A stretch of DNA of 64,000 bases, from assembly GCA_014529675.2 (NCBI GenBank), contig CP076040.1, positions 2,623,894-2,687,893 on the forward strand, written 5' to 3'. Shown here in pieces: positions 9,796 to 19,400 of the stretch. The stretch comes from Opitutia bacterium ISCC 52 (GTDB taxonomy: Bacteria; Verrucomicrobiota; Verrucomicrobiia; Opitutales; UBA2995). Numbering within the stretch: position 1 is the first letter of the stretch; each line of letters begins with the position of its first letter. The notes beneath the pieces were generated by a model. It had not been told where the DNA came from, did not search any database, and worked only from the letters and a program-made list of their open reading frames with translations. Made by a program: the position numbers and the translations under genes.

Positions 9796-11190
9796 ATGAA
9801 TCCCAATCATTTTGATTTTCTTGTTATAGGCGGTGGCAGTGCCGGCTATGCTGCAGCTCGAACCGCCCGTGAGGTACTCGATCGAGTTGCTATCGTAGAT
9901 GGAAGTGAACAGCTTGGTGGTCTCTGCATTCTGCGAGGCTGTATGCCATCTAAGACGCTGATCTACTCAGCTGAAGTGCTTCATCACGCTAAAAACGGAA
10001 AACTCTTTGGATTGGATATTCCGGAAGCGCGAGCAGACATGTCGCTCATTCATCAAAGGAAAGTAGATACGATCAAAGAGTTTTCAGATTATCGAGTCGA
10101 AGGCCTCGAAAGTGATAAATTTACTCTTTACCGAAACCGAGCTGAGTTCACCGGCCCTAATTCCATAAAGTTGGATGACGGTACCGAGTTAACGGCCGAT
10201 AAGATTCTGATCTCAACGGGTTCGATCGTTCAGGTCCCCAACATACCGGGTCTTCGCGACCTGGAAGGCGTATGGACCAGCGATGAGGTACTTGATTTAG
10301 ACTTTTTACCGGAATCGGTCATTGTATTGGGCGGTGGAATCGTTGCCAGTGAGCTCACCCAATTCCTGAATCGCGTGGGCAGCAAAGTCATCCAAATCCA
10401 GAGAAGCCCTCACATCCTAAAAGAGGTATCAACGGAAGCGGCAGAAGTCGTGGAAAAGGTGTTTCGTGAAGAAGGGGTTGAGCTCTATACCAACACAAGC
10501 ATTAGCAAGATATCCAAGAATGAAGATGAATTTGAGGTCCAATTCGAACAAAACGGCGAGCAGATCATTCAAAAAGCCAAATACCTGTTCAACGCTCTGG
10601 GACGTGTTCCCAATACGGTCGGTCTCAATTTGGAAGCGGCCGGTATTTCAACCAACCGAAGCGGCCACATCAAAACGGGTTCCTACAATCAGACAGAGAA
10701 CCCCCATGTATATGCGGCAGGTGATGTTGCGGGTCCCGTTGAAATTGTCCACGTGGCAATCATTCAAGGTGAAGCAGTAGCGAAGCACGCTACAGGCAGA
10801 AAAGTTAGAGAGCCGTCGGACTGGGACTTCCTGGGAGTGATATTTACAGATCCACAGATAGCATTGGCTGGAATGGATGAAAATATGCTTAAGCGGGAAG
10901 GCATCGAATATCTATCCGCAGATTATCCCTGGGATGATCATGGAAAATCCATTTTGATGGAGGCGAAGCACGGCTATGTCCGAGTATTCGCCGATCGAAC
11001 GGGCAAGATTCTCGGTGCAGAGATTGTGGGCAAGGACGCCGGTGAACTCATTCACGCATTTTCCGTTGCGGTCAGTCTCAAGGCAACAGTCGTGGATCTT
11101 CTGAATGCTCCTTGGTATCACCCAACCTTGGCTGAGATGGTTACCTACCCACTCGAAGATATAGCCGACGAGCTCGGACTGGAGTATTAA
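9796..11190 (+). CDS. Dihydrolipoamide dehydrogenase-type FAD/NAD disulfide oxidoreductase
   Basis: A 464-residue class I pyridine-nucleotide disulfide oxidoreductase. The FAD fold is LVIGGGSAGYAAA; the redox pair is Cys44/Cys49 in GGLCILRGCMPSK; the NAD fold is VIVLGGGIVASELTQF; the second FAD motif is VYAAGDVAG; and the C-terminal HPTLAEM supplies the active-site His and Glu of the partner subunit. It is not next to any 2-oxoacid dehydrogenase genes and its GCMPSK context is closer to mercuric-reductase-like or orphan members, so the substrate disulfide is open. Cytosolic homodimer expected. Confidence 0.85.
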   Translation: MNPNHFDFLVIGGGSAGYAAARTAREVLDRVAIVDGSEQLGGLCILRGCMPSKTLIYSAEVLHHAKNGKLFGLDIPEARADMSLIHQRKVDTIKEFSDYRVEGLESDKFTLYRNRAEFTGPNSIKLDDGTELTADKILISTGSIVQVPNIPGLRDLEGVWTSDEVLDLDFLPESVIVLGGGIVASELTQFLNRVGSKVIQIQRSPHILKEVSTEAAEVVEKVFREEGVELYTNTSISKISKNEDEFEVQFEQNGEQIIQKAKYLFNALGRVPNTVGLNLEAAGISTNRSGHIKTGSYNQTENPHVYAAGDVAGPVEIVHVAIIQGEAVAKHATGRKVREPSDWDFLGVIFTDPQIALAGMDENMLKREGIEYLSADYPWDDHGKSILMEAKHGYVRVFADRTGKILGAEIVGKDAGELIHAFSVAVSLKATVVDLLNAPWYHPTLAEMVTYPLEDIADELGLEY

Positions 11191-11199
11191 TAGCTGCTG

Positions 11200-13674
11200 C
11201 TACTCTTCAAAAATAACGACACGGAAGAATCCGCTGGGTAACAAGCTTCCAAGATCCACCACCAACTGATCGTTTTCCAAAGTATACAGCTGAGGATCAA
11301 GAGGGATCCAGACGGTCAACCCATCACTCGTTTGCACAATCGGTTTCGCGCTCTGATCAATGGGCCCCATACTTAAACTAGGATTGGGTCCATTTGTATA
11401 CGTATAATATAAACGCGATTTGGCATCCTTGGGATCCAGGCCTGCTCGGTATTCGAAATAGTTATTATAGCTGTCTCCGTCTGGATCGGCCTCCATCGAT
11501 GACACATTCGGGTCAGCCAATTCTTCGGCCGTGAAGTGAGCTTCCGCCCAATCTTCAAAGCTTTCTAAACGAATGAAAAAGGTATGATCCACTCCGGCAT
11601 GAAATGCATCCACGTTGCTAGCCAGTTCGATGGGGCTTAACACATGACTACCAAAATTCGTTGTCCCCAGTTGTCCACTTTCGTTGAGCCCCATGCCATG
11701 CAAGATACCATCTTCGGTTAAGAAAAGCGAGTGACCTCCCCCGGAGCTAATGGCAACCACATCGGAAGCTATCGAAACAGGCGTGGATCGGTCTGCCTTG
11801 GTTCCATCTCCCAATTGGCCCAACTCATTCCATCCCATGCCCATCAACGAACCATCTTCCTTAATGTATAGACTCGAATACTCTCCGGCAGATATCGCTG
11901 CCACATTGGTATCGATCTCGAAAGGACTGTTTGTAACGGCAAACTCATCGGTACCCAATTCTCCATCGTCGTTAGTTCCCATACCAAGAAGCACCCCATC
12001 TGCCTTTAAATATAGACTATGTCCAAAACCCGCAGAAGCAGCGATGACATTGCTATCTAACATCACTGGAATTGTACGACTCAAATTGGTGACATCACCT
12101 AGCTGGCCACTTAGATTGTTCCCCATACCCCATAAATTACCATCGGAGGTTATATACAAAGAATGCCCTCCACCGGCAGATACAGACACGACATTGCTGG
12201 CAACTTCAACAGGAGCGCCCTCGACCACAGAATCCCCTGCCCCGAGTTGACCATCCTCATTCAGGCCGATTCCCCATAAAGTGCCATCAGCAGTTATATA
12301 GAGTGTGTGCCCCCAACCTGTATCCATAAAGATCACATCGTTTGCGACTTCGACAGGAGCATTTAAGGACAATGAGTATTGGTCGCCCATTTGATCAAAG
12401 AAGTTGTCACCTGTTCCGAGCAACACACCATCTTCGCGCAGAAATAAACTATAGAAGGTTGATGAAACAGCTTTGATTCCATCCAGGGTTTGTAGTGGCG
12501 CTGTAGTGAAGTTTTCTCCCGTTCCGAAACTCGAACGTTTTCCTAAACCATAGACCAACCCATCTTCCTTCACATACATAGCATAAAGGGATCCTCCGCT
12601 TACTTGCTTCACGTCGCTATCGATGATGATTGGAGTTGGACGCTCATTGGCAGTACCATCCCCAAGCTCACCTCTTAGGTTTGCTCCCATCCCAAGAAGC
12701 GTACCATCCAATTTTATATAGTAGGCATCAGATTGACCGCCTCCCACAAATGCGACTTCCGAATCGATGGGCATTGGATTTGAGCTATCGGCAAATGTTC
12801 CATCTCCGAACTGTCCTGCTCCGTTGTCGCCCATCGCCCAAAGCGTATTGTCGTCTTTAATAAAATGAGCGAAAGATCCTCCACCATCGGCCGACACCAT
12901 CAGCACATCCTCGGAGATCTGCACGGGATTGAATTGGTCAACCAAGGTTCCATTTCCTAATTGACCAATAATGTTATCACCCATTGCCCACAGAGTATTA
13001 TCGGACTTGATATAGAAGCTGAAATCGGCTCCGGCACTGATAGCAGCGACCCCTGTGTCTACCATAAACGGATTCAATCGCTTATCACTCGTACCATCGC
13101 CCAAAGCACCAAACTCATTGTAACCCATAGACCAAAGGGATCCGTCATTCTTCAAGAAAAGCGTGTGCCTGAATACGGTGCTAACGGCCGCCACTTCACT
13201 CGCTATTTCTACTGGAGAATCGCGATCCTCAGTGGTCCCATCTCCGAGCTGCCCATCCTGATTCGCGCCCACTCCGTATAGCTTGCCATCTTCTTTTATG
13301 TAGAGCGTATAACTAAAACCCCTAGCCATAGATACGACCTCGGTATCGATTTCGACATGGACGTTCTGGTTCTCGTCAACAGAAGGGCCCAGCAATTTCC
13401 CATTTTGCAATAGGATCAAACTTGCAAAAGCGCCCGCTTCGATTGAATCAACCCCGTATCTAAGTAACTCTGGAGTGTAGGCATCCCCTCCCGTCGAATC
13501 ACCTAATTCACCCATTTCTTTAGATCCTATGCCAAACAAGGTACCGGCACCTTCATCGAGAAACCCACTGGTAGGTTGTTCGAAAATTTGTCCGTAGCTT
13601 GATAGTGCCCCTAAGAAGACTTGAAGAACAAGGACTAGAGCCAGCGCCGGTTTGAGGGAGAAAGAAAATCGCAT
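11200..13674 (-). CDS. Exported RCC1-repeat protein
   Basis: An 824-residue protein with a signal peptide (about 1-28, ending YGQ). About 14 repeats of roughly 50 residues carry the RCC1 signature, such as LWAMGDNIIGQLGNGT and LMGMGWNELGQLGDGT, enough for two seven-bladed propellers. A C-terminal region has DPDGDSYNNYFEYRAGLDP, a calcium-loop tail common in verrucomicrobial exported proteins, followed by a beta-rich end. RCC1 propellers usually bind proteins (established). No enzyme domain is seen. The repeats are partly alike at the DNA level, so copy number could vary by recombination. Confidence 0.85.
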   Translation of the reverse strand: MRFSFSLKPALALVLVLQVFLGALSSYGQIFEQPTSGFLDEGAGTLFGIGSKEMGELGDSTGGDAYTPELLRYGVDSIEAGAFASLILLQNGKLLGPSVDENQNVHVEIDTEVVSMARGFSYTLYIKEDGKLYGVGANQDGQLGDGTTEDRDSPVEIASEVAAVSTVFRHTLFLKNDGSLWSMGYNEFGALGDGTSDKRLNPFMVDTGVAAISAGADFSFYIKSDNTLWAMGDNIIGQLGNGTLVDQFNPVQISEDVLMVSADGGGSFAHFIKDDNTLWAMGDNGAGQFGDGTFADSSNPMPIDSEVAFVGGGQSDAYYIKLDGTLLGMGANLRGELGDGTANERPTPIIIDSDVKQVSGGSLYAMYVKEDGLVYGLGKRSSFGTGENFTTAPLQTLDGIKAVSSTFYSLFLREDGVLLGTGDNFFDQMGDQYSLSLNAPVEVANDVIFMDTGWGHTLYITADGTLWGIGLNEDGQLGAGDSVVEGAPVEVASNVVSVSAGGGHSLYITSDGNLWGMGNNLSGQLGDVTNLSRTIPVMLDSNVIAASAGFGHSLYLKADGVLLGMGTNDDGELGTDEFAVTNSPFEIDTNVAAISAGEYSSLYIKEDGSLMGMGWNELGQLGDGTKADRSTPVSIASDVVAISSGGGHSLFLTEDGILHGMGLNESGQLGTTNFGSHVLSPIELASNVDAFHAGVDHTFFIRLESFEDWAEAHFTAEELADPNVSSMEADPDGDSYNNYFEYRAGLDPKDAKSRLYYTYTNGPNPSLSMGPIDQSAKPIVQTSDGLTVWIPLDPQLYTLENDQLVVDLGSLLPSGFFRVVIFEE

Positions 13675-13768
13675 AATTATTCAGGCAAAAACGGACATAC
13701 TGCTGCTTTAAACACTGCAACAGCAAGCAATGTTTCAAACCGCCTTAATAAATAACCAATCGAGGAAG

Positions 13769-15415
13769 CTACTCTTCCAAATAGACGTGCTTGTAGTTAC
13801 GCTCGTCGATGCTGTTTGAGTAATAGTTTTTCACCCGAGTATCTATCATATAGTTAACGGTGTAATGATAGACGGGAGCAATGGGCATTTCACTGAGAAG
13901 AATCTTCTCGGCTTGCTGAACCGTTTTTATTCGTAGTTCAGGATCCATGATTTCTGCGGCCGCTTTATAGAGCTTATCAAACTCCGGATTTGTCCATCCG
14001 GTATCATTATTGCCTGAATCGCTATTAAAAAGATCCAAGTACCCTTGGTAATCGAGTCCTCCGACCCATCCAGCCCTCACGATATCGAAATCGCCATTAT
14101 CGCGAGCGTCGAGGTATACCTTCCATTCCATATTCACCAATCGGATTTCAATACCCAAGGTATTTTTCCACATTTGCTGGGCTGTTTCAGCAATGGCTTT
14201 ATGTTGTTCAGAAGTATTAAACAGGATTTCCAATGTGGGGAATCCCTCTCCGTTTGGATAGCCAGCTTCAGCTAATAGGTTTTTAGCCTCTTCCACATTT
14301 TTTGAGAACGTGTAGTCCGGTTGATACTTGTTAGCCCCTGGAGGAACAAAGGAATAGGCCGATTGCTGCCCCCCTTGCGTAACTTCATTGACGATTAACT
14401 CACGGTCCAACGCCAAAGAAAGTGCCTTACGCACTCGTGCATCATTCAAGGGAGCTTTGCGTGTATTGAAGCCATAATAGTAAGTTCCCAAATATAAATG
14501 ACTCCTGTAATCAGCAGGTTTCGTTTTCTCAAGCTCTTGAATGGCGTGAAGAGGAATATGACGAGCAATATGCACTTCGCCATTCAGATAAGATCGATAT
14601 TGTGTATCCAAATTTTCGATGGGGAAGAAATGTGCTTTATTGAGGAGAACAGCTTCTCGGTCCCAGTAATGCGGATTGGGCTCAACCGAAAGTACCGTAT
14701 TGGTGGACCATTCACCCAACTGAAAGGGGCCATTAGTCACGATATTGCCCGGTCGAATCCAAGCGGTCCCACGTTGATCCATCTCTCCATGCGCCTCCAC
14801 CGTAGCCTTGTGCACGGGGTAAAAATACTGCCCGCTTGCCATGTATAGCAGAAATGGCGGATTTGGATGATCTAAGTGAAACTCCAGAGTATAATCATCC
14901 ACCACTTTACAACCTACCTGGTCGAAATCGGTTACCTCTCCTTTGTTGTATGGCAGGCAATTAGAAATACTTGTCATGAAAGTAATATAAGGGGAGGCCA
15001 TTTTTGGAGATATGCTTCGTTTGAAGCTGTAGTGAAAATCATGAGCAGTAAGTGAATCTCCATTCGACCATTTCAGGTCCTTGCGTAGAAAAAAAGTGTA
15101 GGTCTTGCCATCCTCACTCACTTCCCAACTTTCGGCCGCAGCCGGAATCATATCAAGCGTCTGGTAGTTGAACACAACAAGCCCCTCAAACAAATTTCTC
15201 ACAATCTGCATCTCTGGAACCCCGGTCACGATGTGAGGATCCAGAGACTGAGGCTCAGCTCCGTTCGCAATGTAAAGCTCCTGATTCTTTACAGCCCTAT
15301 CAACCACACGTTCACGAGGCCCACAGGCGGTAAACAGAAAACCGGATAAGAGGATAAGTATTGAGAAACCGCCTTTAGTCAGGCGCCGATCAAGTCGAAG
15401 ATGGGGTGATATCAT
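13769..15415 (-). CDS. Peptide/nickel-type ABC transporter substrate-binding lipoprotein (OppA/DppA family)
   Basis: SBP_bac_5 family protein of 548 residues. The start is placed at ATG 15415, which puts a lipoprotein signal near the N-terminus with lipobox LFTAC; the frame stays open 45 bp further upstream. Typical family segments are present: EPQSLDPHIVTG, NLFEGLVVFN, WSNGDSLTAHDFHYSFKR and VRKALSLALDRE. It would capture oligopeptides at the membrane for an ABC importer, but no permease or ATPase gene is nearby, so it must work with components encoded elsewhere or act as an orphan receptor. Confidence 0.87.
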   Translation of the reverse strand: MISPHLRLDRRLTKGGFSILILLSGFLFTACGPRERVVDRAVKNQELYIANGAEPQSLDPHIVTGVPEMQIVRNLFEGLVVFNYQTLDMIPAAAESWEVSEDGKTYTFFLRKDLKWSNGDSLTAHDFHYSFKRSISPKMASPYITFMTSISNCLPYNKGEVTDFDQVGCKVVDDYTLEFHLDHPNPPFLLYMASGQYFYPVHKATVEAHGEMDQRGTAWIRPGNIVTNGPFQLGEWSTNTVLSVEPNPHYWDREAVLLNKAHFFPIENLDTQYRSYLNGEVHIARHIPLHAIQELEKTKPADYRSHLYLGTYYYGFNTRKAPLNDARVRKALSLALDRELIVNEVTQGGQQSAYSFVPPGANKYQPDYTFSKNVEEAKNLLAEAGYPNGEGFPTLEILFNTSEQHKAIAETAQQMWKNTLGIEIRLVNMEWKVYLDARDNGDFDIVRAGWVGGLDYQGYLDLFNSDSGNNDTGWTNPEFDKLYKAAAEIMDPELRIKTVQQAEKILLSEMPIAPVYHYTVNYMIDTRVKNYYSNSIDERNYKHVYLEE

Positions 15416-15465
15416 TGGCTCGATCCTAGGCCCAACAGACCAACGATCAAGTCCAGACAACCAGC

Positions 15466-16200
15466 CTAGCTGACTTGAGGATATTTTGACAAAGCTGTGG
15501 AAAGGTCGATGGCTCCTTCGTAAATAGCTTTCCCGGTGATCACTCCATCCAGATTGCTGTGGCGACCATCCAACACGGCAAGATTATCCAGGTCTTCCAT
15601 GCGGGAAACCCCTCCGCTTGCAATAATATTGGCTGAACAGTTATTAAGCATTTCTTCCTGCGCTTCCAGATTGGGTCCCGTCATCATGCCATCAGTACTG
15701 ATATCGGTGTAAATGATAGTTCGAACCCCAAAGTCAGAGACCTGTTTGGCCAAACCCAATGCTGTTACGTCAGAGGTATCTACCCAGCCCTTAACCGCGA
15801 CAAGCCCGTCTTTAGCATCAATGCCAACGGCAATTTTATCACCAAATTCTTGCACGAGCTCTCTTACGAATTCGGGCTCCGAACAAGCACGTGTACCAAT
15901 AACCGCTCGGGAAACGCCAGCGTCGAACGCAGCCTTCACAGAAGCTCTGTCCCGCAATCCTCCACCCAACTGAACGTTAAGTCCCAGGGCGGCCACCTCC
16001 TCAACATGCTTAAGGTTGCTGCCAGTTCCGGTAAATGCCCCATCAAGATCTACCATGTGCATCCATGTCGTCCCTGACTCCATCCATACTTTGGCAGCGT
16101 CAGCTGGACGATCGTAATAGACCGTTTCCTGGTCCGCTTTTCCTTGAAGAAGGCGTACGGCCTTCCCGTTTTTGATATCGATGGCAGGATAAATAATCAC
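15466..16200 (-). CDS. hisA: Phosphoribosylformimino-5-aminoimidazole carboxamide ribotide isomerase
   Basis: Fourth step of histidine biosynthesis, the Amadori isomerisation of ProFAR to PRFAR. A (beta/alpha)8 barrel of 244 residues with both catalytic aspartates in place: Asp8 in IIYPAIDIKNGK and the Asp in IIYTDISTDGMMTGPN. The frame is open further upstream to 16395, but the family N-terminus starts at the GTG at 16198-16200, so the longer reading is rejected. No other his gene is in the window; histidine genes are evidently scattered in this genome. Confidence 0.92.
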   Translation of the reverse strand: MIIYPAIDIKNGKAVRLLQGKADQETVYYDRPADAAKVWMESGTTWMHMVDLDGAFTGTGSNLKHVEEVAALGLNVQLGGGLRDRASVKAAFDAGVSRAVIGTRACSEPEFVRELVQEFGDKIAVGIDAKDGLVAVKGWVDTSDVTALGLAKQVSDFGVRTIIYTDISTDGMMTGPNLEAQEEMLNNCSANIIASGGVSRMEDLDNLAVLDGRHSNLDGVITGKAIYEGAIDLSTALSKYPQVS

Positions 16201-16374
16201 ACCTAAGGGGTTAGGTGGATTATCGGTACATGCAATCGAAATATGGGAATGTATTCTCTGACACCTGAACACGGACACCCTACCACAATTTTGGACTTCA
16301 ACATTAACGAGACTTGTATTCCCAAAGCTAAATCCTGACTTGTCCCCACTCGCAACAACTCCACACTCCTCTGC

Positions 16375-17445
16375 ATGTCCAATTCCGATTATCAAGTACC
16401 AGACTTTCTAAGAGAACTACTCGCCAGCCGCTCTCCTTCCGGGAATGAAGCAGAAGCCCAAGTTGTTTTTGATAAATTCATGGAGCCTAAGTCTGATCTT
16501 TATGAAAAAGACGTGTTAGGCAACCGCATCGCCACCCTCAACCCTGAGGGCGATCCGTCTGTCCTGCTTGCCGGGCACCTGGACGAGCTGGGCTTTATCA
16601 TCAAATACATTGATGACTGCGGCTACCTGTTCTTCGACACTATCGGCGGCCACGACCGCATCATGATCTCGGGTCGTCGCGTTCGCATCAAAACCAAGAA
16701 CGGCATTGTAAAGGGAGTAACCGGAAAGCGTGCCGTTCACCTCATGGATACCAGTGAGCGCGAGAAAGTACCAAAAATCCACAACATGTGGATCGATCTT
16801 GGCGTCGCCAATAAGAAGGAGGCCGAAGCACTCGTTCGTGTGGGAGACACAGTCACCTACGACCACGAGTTTGAAATGATCAATGGCTCAGTCGGCTCAG
16901 CTCGTGCCTTCGACAACAAGACGGGAGCCTACATCGCCGGAGAAGTTTTAAGACGATTGGCAGAGGAATCATCCCTCGCGGCCAAGGTGGTTTCTGTGGG
17001 CACCGCTCAAGAAGAAATAGGAGTTCGGGGTGCCGCTACCTCTACCTTTGCCGTAGCTCCAAACTATGGGATCGCTATCGATGTGAGCCACGCAACTGAT
17101 TTTCCAGACGCCGACAATAAACAGTTCGGAGCATTCAAAATGGGAGGTGGCGCAATCATTTCGCGCGGACCACAACTCAATCCACTCGTTTGCGAATCTC
17201 TGATCGATGTGGCTGAGCAAGAGAACATCCCCTATCAAATTGAAGCTGAACGAGGCCTTATCGGAAACGACTCGCGCTCTATTCAGGTCGCCGGTCCCGG
17301 AGTAGCCACAGGTGCAATCGGCATTCCTCTGCGCTACATGCACACACCCAGCGAGATGGTTGATCTCGAAGATCTCGAAGCCTGCATCCAACTACTTGTA
17401 GCCTGGATAAAGACGCTGAAAAAAGGCGACCGAGGCATCGTTTAG
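16375..17445 (+). CDS. M42 family metallopeptidase (aminopeptidase/endoglucanase-like)
   Basis: A 356-residue cytosolic dinuclear-metal aminopeptidase of the FrvX/TET type. Metal and catalytic segments are visible: AGHLDELGFI (first His-x-Asp), RAFDNKTGAY (bridging Asp), TAQEEIGVRGA (catalytic Glu pair), AIDVSHATDFP (Asp), and HTPSEMVDLED near the C-terminus (His). Family enzymes form large dodecamers and trim oligopeptides (established). It is divergent from hisA with 174 bp between starts and meets clpX tail to tail. Confidence 0.88.
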   Translation: MSNSDYQVPDFLRELLASRSPSGNEAEAQVVFDKFMEPKSDLYEKDVLGNRIATLNPEGDPSVLLAGHLDELGFIIKYIDDCGYLFFDTIGGHDRIMISGRRVRIKTKNGIVKGVTGKRAVHLMDTSEREKVPKIHNMWIDLGVANKKEAEALVRVGDTVTYDHEFEMINGSVGSARAFDNKTGAYIAGEVLRRLAEESSLAAKVVSVGTAQEEIGVRGAATSTFAVAPNYGIAIDVSHATDFPDADNKQFGAFKMGGGAIISRGPQLNPLVCESLIDVAEQENIPYQIEAERGLIGNDSRSIQVAGPGVATGAIGIPLRYMHTPSEMVDLEDLEACIQLLVAWIKTLKKGDRGIV

Positions 17446-17456
17446 AAAAGCAGAAC

Positions 17457-18788
17457 TTAAGCTGCGTCCTTCGGCTCCGTCTCAGATTCGGACTCTGCAG
17501 CCTTGGTAGCAGCTTTCTTTTTTGCCTCTTTGGGCTTACGATTGATCTGTGGCTTCCGTTTGCCGTCTACAACGCCGGCAGTAATGACGACTTCTTCGAC
17601 ATCTTCGAAGTGAGGTAACTCATACATGACATCCAGCATGATCTTCTCCATAATGGAGCGAAGAGCACGCGCACCCGTCTTGAGTTTTTTGGCCTGCTCA
17701 GCGATACCTTTAAGAGCGTCGTTATTGAACCGGAGCTGAACACCATCTAGTACGAACAATTTTTCATACTGCTTCACAAGTGCGTTCTTGGTGTCTTTTA
17801 AAATCTTTTGCAGGTCTTCAGCTGAAAGCTCTTCAAGAACGGTAGTCACAGGGAGACGACCAATAAACTCCGGAATCATTCCGAACTTCACCAGGTCTTC
17901 AGGCTCTAGTTTACTAACCGTGCTTTCGGCGGAATTGTCTTCTTCCACCACATGGGCTTGGTTGTAGCCGAGGAATCGCTGCCCGACCCGCTTGTTGATA
18001 ATTTCTTCCAAGCCGACATACGCCCCACCACACACAAACAAGATGTTCTCCGTGTTGACCTGAACGTATTCCTGATTGGGGTGCTTGCGTCCACCTTGAG
18101 GCGGAACATTACAAATCGTTCCTTCCAGGATTTTAAGCAATGCCTGCTGTACCCCTTCACCGGATACATCCCGAGTGATCGATACATTGTCCGTCTTACG
18201 GCCAATCTTATCGATTTCATCTACATAGATAATACCGCACTCAGCTTTCTTAACGTCGTAGTTTGCAGACTGAAGGAGGCGAAGAACAATATTCTCAACG
18301 TCCTCACCTACGTAACCAGCTTCTGTAAGAGTGGTGGCATCCGCGATCGCGAAAGGCACATCTAAAAGTTTCGCCAACGTCCGAGCCAGGTAGGTTTTAC
18401 CACTTCCTGTCGGACCAATCATTAGAATGTTGCTCTTCTCAATCTCAACATCAATCAACGACTCATCGATCTTACGATCGTGAGATTGGTTACGGTGCAT
18501 CAACCGCTTGTAGTGATTGTATACCGCAACCGATAACACCTTCTTCGCGTGTTCCTGACCAACGACGTGCAAGTTAAGCTCAGAATTAATTTGCTGAGGC
18601 TTGAGCAGCTTGAAGGGAACAGACTCCTGAGGTTGTGCCGCTTTGACCTCGCGATCAATTACGGTCTTACACACATTCACGCAGGAATCACAAATGTACA
18701 CTCCACCAGGTCCCGCAATCATCTTGCGGACTTCATTCTGCGACTTACCGCAGAAAGAACAAAAGGTTAACTTGGTAGATTTGGCCAT
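17457..18788 (-). CDS. clpX: ATP-dependent Clp protease ATP-binding subunit ClpX
   Basis: AAA+ unfoldase that feeds tagged proteins to ClpP. The N-terminal zinc-binding domain has Cys10, Cys13, Cys33 and Cys36 (CSFC...CDSC). Walker A is GPTGSGKT, Walker [11 protein letters not shown], and sensor 2 is in [11 protein letters not shown]. Length 443 residues. After the conserved core there is an unusual tail of about 30 residues rich in Lys, Ala and Glu, such as [15 protein letters not shown]. It lies six bases after clpP in the tig-clpP-clpX operon. Confidence 0.97.
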   Translation of the reverse strand: MAKSTKLTFCSFCGKSQNEVRKMIAGPGGVYICDSCVNVCKTVIDREVKAAQPQESVPFKLLKPQQINSELNLHVVGQEHAKKVLSVAVYNHYKRLMHRNQSHDRKIDESLIDVEIEKSNILMIGPTGSGKTYLARTLAKLLDVPFAIADATTLTEAGYVGEDVENIVLRLLQSANYDVKKAECGIIYVDEIDKIGRKTDNVSITRDVSGEGVQQALLKILEGTICNVPPQGGRKHPNQEYVQVNTENILFVCGGAYVGLEEIINKRVGQRFLGYNQAHVVEEDNSAESTVSKLEPEDLVKFGMIPEFIGRLPVTTVLEELSAEDLQKILKDTKNALVKQYEKLFVLDGVQLRFNNDALKGIAEQAKKLKTGARALRSIMEKIMLDVMYELPHFEDVEEVVITAGVVDGKRKPQINRKPKEAKKKAATKAAESESETEPKDAA

Positions 18789-18794
18789 AAACGA

Positions 18795-19400
18795 TTAAGA
18801 TGCTTTTTCGACTTCTTCCCTTACTTCTATGACGTTGTCGACGATGCCATATTCCTTGGCTTCATCAGCGGTCATGTAGTAATCGCGGTCAGAGTCTTTT
18901 TCAACTTGCTCTTCGGTTTTTCCAGTGTGCTTGGAAATAACCTGATTCAAAGTTTGTTTCCAGCGATTGATCTCGCGAGCGGCAATGGTGATATCCGAAG
19001 TTTGTCCACCTGCTCCACCGGAAGGTTGGTGAATCATCACACGACTGTTTGGCAGGGCATAACGCTTACCGGGAGTTCCGGCAGCCAAAAGCACAGTCGC
19101 CATACTGGCGGCCATTCCGACACAGTAAGTAACCACATCGCAGCTCAGAAGGTTGATCGTATCGTATACGGCCATGCCTCCGGTAACTACTCCTCCAGGG
19201 GAGTTGATGTAGAGATTGATATCCTTTTTCGGGTCTTCCATTTCAAGGAAGAGCAATTGGGCGATCACCAAGTTGGCAATAGTGTCGTCGATGGGTGTAC
19301 CAATAAACACGATACGGTCCTTCAACAGCCGGCTATAAATATCCATGGCACGTTCGCCACGGCCGGTATTTTCGATAACGTTGGGTACGTAAAAACTCAC
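18795..19400 (-). CDS. clpP: ATP-dependent Clp protease proteolytic subunit ClpP
   Basis: Serine peptidase subunit of 201 residues, forming the tetradecameric chamber of the Clp protease. The catalytic Ser99 is in GMAASMATV, His124 in MIHQPSGG, and the Asp in the [11 protein letters not shown] segment (about 171-173). The ATG at 19398-19400 touches the TAA of tig with no spacer, and clpX follows after six bases; the order tig-clpP-clpX is the classic arrangement. Confidence 0.97.
   Translation of the reverse strand: MSFYVPNVIENTGRGERAMDIYSRLLKDRIVFIGTPIDDTIANLVIAQLLFLEMEDPKKDINLYINSPGGVVTGGMAVYDTINLLSCDVVTYCVGMAASMATVLLAAGTPGKRYALPNSRVMIHQPSGGAGGQTSDITIAAREINRWKQTLNQVISKHTGKTEEQVEKDSDRDYYMTADEAKEYGIVDNVIEVREEVEKAS

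Noticed and set aside
11200-13674. RCC1 gene repeats as a DNA satellite or CRISPR-like array
   Set aside because: The periodicity follows codons of RCC1 blades and the DNA copies are diverged; it is a protein repeat.
16201-16395. Upstream extension of hisA to 16395
   Set aside because: The family N-terminus begins at the GTG at 16200 (IIYPAIDIKNG); the extension overlaps the divergent M42 gene start and has no HisA similarity.
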